From contig CALCCB010000060.1 in NCBI GenBank assembly GCA_937899625.1, positions 1 through 49,226 on the forward strand: a DNA stretch of 49,226 nucleotides, given 5' to 3'. Shown in pieces: positions 43,260 through 49,226 of this stretch. How positions within the stretch are numbered: the first letter of the stretch is position 1; the number at the start of each line of letters is the position of its first letter. The notes beneath the pieces are model-generated. The model did no database searches. It was given only the letters and a program-made list of their open reading frames with translations, and was not told the DNA's origin. The stretch comes from an uncultured Bacteroidota bacterium. GTDB lineage: Bacteria; Bacteroidota; Bacteroidia; Flavobacteriales_D; Crocinitomicaceae. Position numbers and translations under genes: made by a program.

Positions 43260-44420
43260 ATGCCTTTTTATCATAAACTGGGAAAGATCCCTCACAAGCG
43301 ACACACGGTTTATCGTCAACCAGATGGTAGCCTTTATCATGAGCAGTTGTTTGGAACGGTAGGCTTTGATGGAATGTCTTGTTTGATGTATCATGTTTCC
43401 CCTCCAACGGTAGTAAAAGAAATCTTAGGTCAGAAAAGCATTGCTCCTGAAGTTGGGGCTGAAAGGAACATGATCATGAGGAGCTTCATGGGGTACAAGG
43501 TTGATCCTGTAGACGACTATCTGGATAGTCGCAACGTTATGTTGATGAACTCGGATTGCTACATAGAACTAGCAGCTCCTAAAAAATCAATGTCATCTTA
43601 TTTTTACAAAAATGCCGATGCCGACGAGATCATCTTTATTCATAAAGGAGAGGGAAAATTAAAGACTCAGCTTGGGAATATCGACTTTAGCTATGGTGAT
43701 TACCTCGTAATTCCTCGAGGAATGATCTATCAGTTGCATTTCAATGGAGAGGAAAACAGACTATTCATCGTTCAATCTTTTAGTCCGGTATACACCCCTA
43801 AAAGATATCGCAATTGGTTTGGTCAGTTACTTGAACATTCACCATACTGTGAAAGAGATATTCGTCCACCCCATGAGTTAGAGACCCATACTGAAAAGGG
43901 TGACTATTTACTTCGGATAAAGAAACAGGATGTCTTATACGATTATATATATGAAAACCATCCATTCGATGTAGTAGGTTGGGATGGATTCAACTATCCT
44001 TACGCATTCTCGATTCACGATTTCGAACCGATCACAGGTAGAGTACATCTTCCTCCTCCGATTCATCAAACATTTGAGACTGCTGGTTTCGTAGTTTGTT
44101 CGTTTGTTCCTCGATTATATGATTATCATCCAGATTCAATTCCTGCACCATATAACCACAGCAACATTGATTCTGATGAGGTACTATATTATGTGGATGG
44201 TGATTTTATGAGTCGTAATAACATTGAAAAAGGACAGATCACATTGCATCCAGCGGGTATCCCTCATGGACCGCATCCAGGTGCTTACGAAAGAAGTATT
44301 GGTCAAAAGGAGACACTGGAACTAGCGGTGATGGTAGACACATTTAAGCCTTTAAAATTAACGAAGAAGGCCATTGAATTCGAATTGGCGGACTATCATA
44401 AAAGTTGGATAGGCGCTTAA
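43260..44420 (+). CDS. hmgA: Homogentisate 1,2-dioxygenase
   Basis: A 386-residue non-heme iron enzyme that opens the ring of homogentisate to maleylacetoacetate in tyrosine and phenylalanine breakdown. The iron-site region is seen as PPIHQTFE, then HSNIDSDEVLYY (His and Glu) and HPAGIPHGPHPG (His), near residues 282-346. It is shorter than the human and Pseudomonas forms of about 430-445 residues, as common in Bacteroidota. The hppD gene follows after 33 bases, giving the previous pathway step. Maleylacetoacetate isomerase and fumarylacetoacetase are not in the window. Confidence 0.93.
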   Translation: MPFYHKLGKIPHKRHTVYRQPDGSLYHEQLFGTVGFDGMSCLMYHVSPPTVVKEILGQKSIAPEVGAERNMIMRSFMGYKVDPVDDYLDSRNVMLMNSDCYIELAAPKKSMSSYFYKNADADEIIFIHKGEGKLKTQLGNIDFSYGDYLVIPRGMIYQLHFNGEENRLFIVQSFSPVYTPKRYRNWFGQLLEHSPYCERDIRPPHELETHTEKGDYLLRIKKQDVLYDYIYENHPFDVVGWDGFNYPYAFSIHDFEPITGRVHLPPPIHQTFETAGFVVCSFVPRLYDYHPDSIPAPYNHSNIDSDEVLYYVDGDFMSRNNIEKGQITLHPAGIPHGPHPGAYERSIGQKETLELAVMVDTFKPLKLTKKAIEFELADYHKSWIGA

Positions 44421-44453
44421 AATTGATTAACTTTCAGACAATAGAATAATATT

Positions 44454-45614
44454 ATGAGTAAAGATGTTAAAAGTGTAGAGTACGGTTTAGAAAAGATCTT
44501 TGAAGGAGCTCAAGATTTTTTACCGTTAATGGGAACGGATTATGTTGAATTTTATGTAGGGAATGCCAAGCAGGCAGCACATTATTACAAGACTGCATTC
44601 GGATTTCAATCACTCGCTTATGCAGGATTGGAGACAGGATTAAAGGATCGTGCTTCTTATGTTTTAAAACAAGATAAAATTCGTCTGGTTTTGACTACTG
44701 CATTGAAAAGTGATTCTCCAATTGGAGAACACGTTAAGAAACATGGTGATGGTGTTAAGGTTGTAGCGCTATGGGTAGAAGACGCAACTAAATCATGGGA
44801 AGAAACGACAAAGCGTGGAGCCAAATCGTTCATGGAACCGACTGTCGAAAAAGATGAGCATGGTGAAGTGGTTCGTTCGGGTATTTATACATACGGAGAA
44901 ACCGTTCACATGTTTGTTGAACGCAAAAATTACAACGGAATCTTCCTTCCCGGATATGAGAAATGGGAATCTGACTACAATCCATCTTCAGTTGGTTTGA
45001 AGTTCATTGACCACATGGTAGGAAACGTTGGTTGGGGTGAAATGAATACCTGGGTGAAATGGTACGAGGATGTAATGGGATTTGTGAATTTCCTTTCATT
45101 CGATGACAAGATGATCCATACGGAGTACTCTGCACTGATGTCAAAAGTGATGAGTAATGGTAATGGAAGAATCAAATTCCCAATCAATGAACCAGCCGAA
45201 GGGAAAAAGAAATCTCAGATCGAAGAGTATCTTGAGTTTTATGAAGGTCCGGGAGCACAACACATTGCTGTTGCCACTGACAATATCATTGAGACCGTAA
45301 GACAATTAAGAGAAAGAGGAGTTGAGTTCTTGTCTTCTCCTCCACAAGAATATTATGATCAGATCCCTGCACGACTTGGAGCTCATATGGAAATGATGAA
45401 AGAACCTATTTCTGAAATCCAGAAATTAGGAATTCTTGTTGACTCAGATGAAGAAGGATATTTACTTCAGATCTTTACAAAGCCTGTTGAGGACCGTCCG
45501 ACATTGTTCTATGAGATCATTCAGCGTATGGGAGCGAAAGGATTTGGAGCAGGAAACTTCAAAGCTCTTTTTGAATCTATTGAAAGAGAACAAGAGAAAC
45601 GAGGAACATTATAA
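44454..45614 (+). CDS. hppD: 4-hydroxyphenylpyruvate dioxygenase
   Basis: A 386-residue non-heme iron enzyme that turns 4-hydroxyphenylpyruvate into homogentisate, the substrate of HmgA. It has two vicinal-oxygen-chelate halves. The iron ligands are seen as the His of FIDHMVGN (near residue 186), the His of GAQHIAVAT (near 267) and the Glu of LFYEIIQR (near 351), with a C-terminal helix GFGAGNFKALFESIE closing the site. It ends at a good terminator, so hmgA-hppD form one unit. Confidence 0.95.
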   Translation: MSKDVKSVEYGLEKIFEGAQDFLPLMGTDYVEFYVGNAKQAAHYYKTAFGFQSLAYAGLETGLKDRASYVLKQDKIRLVLTTALKSDSPIGEHVKKHGDGVKVVALWVEDATKSWEETTKRGAKSFMEPTVEKDEHGEVVRSGIYTYGETVHMFVERKNYNGIFLPGYEKWESDYNPSSVGLKFIDHMVGNVGWGEMNTWVKWYEDVMGFVNFLSFDDKMIHTEYSALMSKVMSNGNGRIKFPINEPAEGKKKSQIEEYLEFYEGPGAQHIAVATDNIIETVRQLRERGVEFLSSPPQEYYDQIPARLGAHMEMMKEPISEIQKLGILVDSDEEGYLLQIFTKPVEDRPTLFYEIIQRMGAKGFGAGNFKALFESIEREQEKRGTL

Positions 45615-45625
45615 TTCTGAAGATG

Positions 45626-45653
45626 AAAGGCGCAATTGATCTGCGCCTTTTTT
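45626..45653 (+). terminator. Rho-independent terminator after hppD
   Basis: Perfect stem AAAGGCGCA/TGCGCCTTT with a seven-base loop, followed by a T run. Confidence 0.9.
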
Positions 45654-45670
45654 CTTAATTATTCTATCCG

Positions 45671-45678
45671 TAACTTTA
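45671..45678 (+). promoter_or_regulatory. Putative -7 element of purE
   Basis: TAACTTTA matches TAnnTTTG at all but the last base and ends 16 bases before the purE ATG, just after the hppD terminator. Confidence 0.4.
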
Positions 45679-45694
45679 CGGCAAAAATCAAACT

Positions 45695-46186
45695 ATGGCA
45701 GAAGTAGGAATCATCATGGGTAGTACATCTGATCTACCGGTTATGCAAGACGCAGCTGATATCTTGAAGGAATTTGGGATCAGTTATGAAATTGATATTG
45801 TTTCCGCTCATCGAACTCCTGAAAAAATGTTTGATTATGCCAAAAATGCGCATAAAAGAGGTATTAAGGTGATCATTGCGGGAGCTGGTGGTGCAGCTCA
45901 TCTTCCAGGAATGACTGCTTCATTAACCCCACTCCCGGTTATTGGCGTTCCTGTAAAATCTTCCAATTCAATCGATGGTTGGGACAGTATCCTATCTATC
46001 CTTCAAATGCCGAATGGAATTCCTGTTGCTACAGTGGCTTTGAACGCGGCTAAAAATGCTGGAATTCTGGCTGCTAAGATCATTGGATCGAGCAATGCTG
46101 AGATTCAAGGTAAAATGGAGGCCTACATGGAAAGTCTCAAAGCCAAAGTACTTGAGGGTGCTGAGATGGTAAAGACTCAGGGATAA
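45695..46186 (+). CDS. purE: N5-carboxyaminoimidazole ribonucleotide mutase
   Basis: A 163-residue class I PurE that moves the carboxyl group of N5-CAIR to give CAIR, following PurK. Motifs: [13 protein letters not shown] at the N terminus, [13 protein letters not shown] near residues 38-50 with the catalytic His, and [12 protein letters not shown] near residues 62-73. A lone gene between a terminator and the convergent NamZ-type gene, whose end it overlaps by 10 bases. Together with purK at 10.1 kb it completes the bacterial two-step AIR carboxylation. Confidence 0.96.
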   Translation: MAEVGIIMGSTSDLPVMQDAADILKEFGISYEIDIVSAHRTPEKMFDYAKNAHKRGIKVIIAGAGGAAHLPGMTASLTPLPVIGVPVKSSNSIDGWDSILSILQMPNGIPVATVALNAAKNAGILAAKIIGSSNAEIQGKMEAYMESLKAKVLEGAEMVKTQG

Positions 46187-47487
46187 AGCAAGTATTTACT
46201 TCGTGTCTTTTTAAAATTTTCGAGATCTTCCTGCCAGGTTGAGCGAATTTCTTTTGCACTATATCCTTTCTCAATTTGTTCTCTTAGCGTTGATGTACCT
46301 GCCAATCGGTCAAAAAATCCTTTTTGATTAATGAATGGCAACGTATCACCCAACAATTGTTTTGCATTGATAAGGTAGGATAGATTGATCTCGTACTTTC
46401 TCCTAACGTGACTCCTTTCGAGGTCAAATCCATAACAAACCTGATTTTCATACATCGGGTTTTTTGCACCAAGCTTTGAAACTGGGACAAAACAGAAATC
46501 ACTTTCAGGAAAACGTGGATGACCATATACTTCAAATGGCCATTCTGTTCCTCTTCCAACGCTCACGGATGTCGCTTCGAACAAGCATAGGCTGGGATAC
46601 ATCGTTATGGCAAGTTCCGATTTAAGATTGGGTGAAGGAGCAATTGGCAAAATATAGTGTGTCTTGTGCGAATAAAAACGACATGGAATCACCCACAAGT
46701 TACAATGCAAACTATCTCGTAACCAATGTTCTCCATTGATCATCATGGCATATTCACCAATCGTCATGCCGTATACGATAGGCACAGGGTGCATACCTAC
46801 AAATGAACGATGGGAAGAATCGCGAACTGGTCCATCAATATAATGACCATTAGGATTAGGCCTGTCCAGCACAATCAAACGTTTACTATTCTCAGCGCAA
46901 GCTTCCATAACATAATGTAAAGTGGAGATATACGTATAAAATCTAACTCCCACATCCTGAATATCGTAGATCACTATATCAACATCTGCAAGCTGTTCTG
47001 GTTTGGGTTTTCTGTTATTCCCATAAAGTGACACAATTGGCAGTCCTGTCTTTTCATCAACAGTACTTTCAATGTGCTCACCTGCATCCGCCTTCCCTCT
47101 GAAACCGTGTTCAGGTGAAAAGACCTTCACCACATTGTACCCAGAACTCATCAACGTATCAACTAAATGGGCACCTTTTACGACACTCGTTTGATTGGCA
47201 ACTACCGCAATTCTTTTATCTGTCAGGGAATCCCTGAAGATCTTAAGTCTTTCTATTCCAAGTAAGGGGTGTCTCAACTGAACATTTGATCCTTCGCGGA
47301 TCAATTCTTCATCTTCCTCCTCATTTGATGAATTTTCGATCACCACCGTTTCTTCGACGTTATTTTCTGGTCTCGAAAATGTAGGGTGACAGGAATACAG
47401 TAAAAAAAGTAAAATACTTTTTAACCATAAAAGCTTTACGTACCTTAGTCCACCTAAAGACAAAAATTTGCCTTTTGAATTTTTCAT
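46177..47487 (-). CDS. DUF1343/NamZ-type exo-beta-N-acetylmuramidase lipoprotein
   Basis: I start at the ATG at 47487; a longer frame (to 47595) would run far into the ftsX-like gene, and a TTG at 47463 is a second candidate. The 436-residue product has a late hydrophobic stretch ending in a lipobox FLLYSC, then an acidic linker and the DUF1343 domain (about 70-436) with [31 protein letters not shown] and LDRPNPNG. NamZ enzymes of this family remove terminal MurNAc from peptidoglycan fragments. It is likely an outer- or inner-membrane lipoprotein for wall recycling. The start overlaps the divergent ftsX-like start by about 20 bases. Confidence 0.85.
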   Translation of the reverse strand: MKNSKGKFLSLGGLRYVKLLWLKSILLFLLYSCHPTFSRPENNVEETVVIENSSNEEEDEELIREGSNVQLRHPLLGIERLKIFRDSLTDKRIAVVANQTSVVKGAHLVDTLMSSGYNVVKVFSPEHGFRGKADAGEHIESTVDEKTGLPIVSLYGNNRKPKPEQLADVDIVIYDIQDVGVRFYTYISTLHYVMEACAENSKRLIVLDRPNPNGHYIDGPVRDSSHRSFVGMHPVPIVYGMTIGEYAMMINGEHWLRDSLHCNLWVIPCRFYSHKTHYILPIAPSPNLKSELAITMYPSLCLFEATSVSVGRGTEWPFEVYGHPRFPESDFCFVPVSKLGAKNPMYENQVCYGFDLERSHVRRKYEINLSYLINAKQLLGDTLPFINQKGFFDRLAGTSTLREQIEKGYSAKEIRSTWQEDLENFKKTRSKYLLYP

Positions 47488-49156
47488 AGCAAGAAGGATC
47501 CTTCGAAATGAAGTGCAAGGTAAGAAAGTTTCAAGACCTATTGTACGCATATCGGTTATAAGTATTGCACTAGCAGTTGTTGTTAATTTGATCACAATTG
47601 CAGTCGTGACCGGCTTTCAGAATCAGGTACGTGAAAAGGTATCAGGTTTCGGTTCACATATCTTCATCATGTCCGCAGGTGAAAACAGCATCTATGAATC
47701 TGAGCCATTACTCAAAAACCAGACCTTTATTGATGAACTCAAAAGTGATTCGGATATTGCATCAGTCCATTCAGTTGGATACAAATCAGTGATCCTTCAA
47801 TCTGATAAATTTGAACAATCCACCAACATTAAAGGAAAAGATACGGTCATTGTAGCTCAGGAAATACATGGTGGTATATTAAAGGGAGTATATGACGAAT
47901 ATGACTGGTCGTTCTTTCAACGTAATCTCGTTTCAGGAAGAATACCCAATTTTTCTAAAGATAAATCTGAAGTACTTGTATCCAAAAAAGTAGCAGATCA
48001 ACTAAACCTTAAGGTTGGGGATGATGTGAAGGCTTTTTTCGTTAAGAACAATCCTATAAAACGAGTTTTAAAACTATCCGGGATCTACTCTTCAGGTCTT
48101 GAGGAATTCGATTCCAAATTCATTGTCGGAGATATTTCGATCGTTCAGGAATTGAATGACTGGGGAATTATGGCTGAAATAGAAGTGGCCGATACAATGA
48201 CCAATGGGCAATTAATCATTAAGGGGGCAGTAAATGGAGGAAATGGAAATTATAGGTATGATTGGGGAAAGGGATATGAGAATTATTCTGGATTTACACT
48301 TTGTCCAACAAAGGATACGACCATCCGACTGATCGCATCAGATTTCTGGTCAAACATCAGTGGTAGAAATGAACAAACAAGTATTCCGGATACCGCATAC
48401 CTCGAGTTGAAGATCAAAGGAACAGGATACTCCTTTTGTGACTTTAAGCTTAATCAGGATAAAGAATTGATCAAAAAATATCTTAACGAGGATGGAAGTA
48501 AGTTCAGTATTAGTGCTTCTGAAAAATTGATCATTGTTACTTCAAAGAAAGGAAAGGGTAGCTTTTACAATTATATCGGTGGATATGAAATAAATGTAAA
48601 GGACTGGAATAGACTTCGAGAAATTCACGCTAAGCTGAAAAAAAAACATGAGTTTATCCCGACGAAGAACAACGAGACCCTTGCAGTAACAAGTATTATC
48701 GACAACGAAAACGACATTTTTGTTTGGCTAGGATTTCTTGACCTTAATGTTGTTATCATTCTTACGTTAATGATCCTTATTGGTATTATAAACATGGGAT
48801 CTGCTCTTTTAGTCTTAATACTTGTTCGCTCAAATTTCATCGGTCTAATGAAAGGAATGGGTGCCACGAACTGGCAGATCAGAAAAGTCTTTTTATATCA
48901 AGCAGCCTTTTTGATCCTTAGAGGAATGATCATCGGTAATCTAGTTGGTGTTGGTCTTTGTTATCTTCAGGCATCGTTCGGTATCGTAAGCTTGAATCCG
49001 GAAGTGTATTACCTTGACAAGGTTCCTGTAGAATTGAATCTACTTGCCTGGGGTATATTAAATGTTTCAACCTTATTGATCTGTGTTCTCTCGCTGATCA
49101 TCCCAAGTTATGCTATCACAAGGATCAGTCCATCGAAAGCAATTAAGTTCAACTAA
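47468..49156 (+). CDS. FtsX/LolE-type ABC permease with an extra periplasmic insertion
   Basis: The TTG at 47468 starts [10 protein letters not shown], the usual opening of Bacteroidota LolC/LolE-type permeases; no ATG or GTG lies upstream in frame for over 60 bases. A TM helix follows (VRISVISIALAVVVNLITIAVV, about 26-47), then the MacB-type periplasmic domain (about 55-235), and three TM helices after residue 415 with GLMKGMGATNWQIRKVF. Between residues about 240 and 370 there is an unusual segment not found in standard LolE. It contains GAVNGGNGNYRYDWGKGY, CPTKDTTIRL and TAYLELKIKG, like a PKD/Ig-type beta sandwich. Length is 562, against about 400 for the family. The ATPase partner is not in the window. 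Confidence 0.85.
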   Translation: MPFEFFIARRILRNEVQGKKVSRPIVRISVISIALAVVVNLITIAVVTGFQNQVREKVSGFGSHIFIMSAGENSIYESEPLLKNQTFIDELKSDSDIASVHSVGYKSVILQSDKFEQSTNIKGKDTVIVAQEIHGGILKGVYDEYDWSFFQRNLVSGRIPNFSKDKSEVLVSKKVADQLNLKVGDDVKAFFVKNNPIKRVLKLSGIYSSGLEEFDSKFIVGDISIVQELNDWGIMAEIEVADTMTNGQLIIKGAVNGGNGNYRYDWGKGYENYSGFTLCPTKDTTIRLIASDFWSNISGRNEQTSIPDTAYLELKIKGTGYSFCDFKLNQDKELIKKYLNEDGSKFSISASEKLIIVTSKKGKGSFYNYIGGYEINVKDWNRLREIHAKLKKKHEFIPTKNNETLAVTSIIDNENDIFVWLGFLDLNVVIILTLMILIGIINMGSALLVLILVRSNFIGLMKGMGATNWQIRKVFLYQAAFLILRGMIIGNLVGVGLCYLQASFGIVSLNPEVYYLDKVPVELNLLAWGILNVSTLLICVLSLIIPSYAITRISPSKAIKFN

Positions 49157-49182
49157 AAAAGCCACCCTTTCGGATGGCTTCT
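49157..49182. terminator. Probable terminator at the window end
   Basis: AAGCCA (49159-49164) pairs with TGGCTT (49175-49180), with two further C-G pairs inside. The T run is better on the minus strand, so it may serve both the ftsX-like gene and a minus-strand gene beyond the window. Confidence 0.55.
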
Positions 49183-49226
49183 ATCTTGTTTGTTTTGATC
49201 TTATTTTGTCTGTAGTTCGATGAACT

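Noticed and set aside
1-49226. tRNA or rRNA genes, riboswitches (including a fluoride riboswitch before crcB), prophage or insertion sequences
   Set aside because: Intergenic regions are short and show no cloverleaf, rRNA, riboswitch core or transposase pattern. crcB starts inside the previous gene.

Overview
The window is a 49 kb, AT-rich, densely coded stretch of chromosome from a member of the Bacteroidota, most likely a free-living and probably aerobic Flavobacteriales-type bacterium. Several signs agree: a type IX secretion (T9SS) cargo with a type B C-terminal sorting domain followed by a PorP/SprF gene; a complete moxR-DUF58-BatABCDE operon; the short-chain-type L-threonine dehydrogenase; a DnaG primase with an eroded zinc finger; and repeated promoters of the Bacteroidota type (-7 element TAnnTTTG). 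I saw no rRNA, tRNA, CRISPR array, insertion sequence or prophage. No gene-free stretch is longer than about 260 bp, so this is core chromosome rather than a mobile island.

Layout. 1-2.0 kb: the end of a PBP4-type D-Ala-D-Ala carboxypeptidase, converging on D-Ala-D-Ala ligase. 2.2-6.9 kb: a giant secreted HYR-repeat protein and its SprF-like partner. 6.9-10.0 kb (minus strand): hpt-adk, a terminator, then obg-PAP2-crcB. 10.1-11.3 kb: purK (purE lies at 45.7 kb). 11.3-15.6 kb: a 1418-residue membrane sensor with a propeller, Y_Y_Y domain, about seven TM helices, two PAS-like regions and a SpoIIE/PP2C phosphatase. 15.6-21.2 kb: a tightly packed seven-gene photoprotection operon (sigma factor, crtI, crtB, idi, PTPS-like pterin enzyme, photolyase, Bcp peroxiredoxin). 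21.1-22.8 kb: SRPBCC protein, Crp/Fnr regulator and YceI. 22.9-23.6 kb: two small conserved-looking hypothetical genes. 23.7-32.0 kb: the Bat operon. 32.0-37.7 kb: rlmN, a long-chain prenyl diphosphate synthase, a MORN-type lipoprotein, dnaG and a MscS channel. 37.7-41.0 kb (minus): deoC, an aldehyde dehydrogenase and a half-length aldehyde dehydrogenase. 41.0-43.0 kb (minus): a MORN-repeat exported protein and L-threonine dehydrogenase. 43.1-45.6 kb: a small leader ORF, hmgA and hppD (tyrosine catabolism). 45.7-49.2 kb: purE, a NamZ/DUF1343 lipoprotein (minus) and an FtsX/LolE-type permease carrying an extra beta-sandwich-like insertion.

How it fits together. The most coherent system is the photoprotection block. 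One operon encodes carotenoid precursor supply and synthesis, pterin chemistry, light-driven DNA repair and peroxide removal, led by its own sigma-factor gene. That gene is preceded by a striking double inverted-repeat promoter region. Directly downstream, a Crp/Fnr gene is followed by a perfect Fnr-type palindrome in front of yceI, whose family binds polyisoprenoids. The prenyl synthase at 33.2 kb is probably the quinone side-chain enzyme. Other points for follow-up are a non-catalytic aldehyde dehydrogenase half-protein, an Ig/PKD-like insertion in a LolE-type permease, three genes with -7 elements exactly four bases before the start codon (predicted leaderless mRNAs), and a possible 18-codon leader ORF before hmgA.
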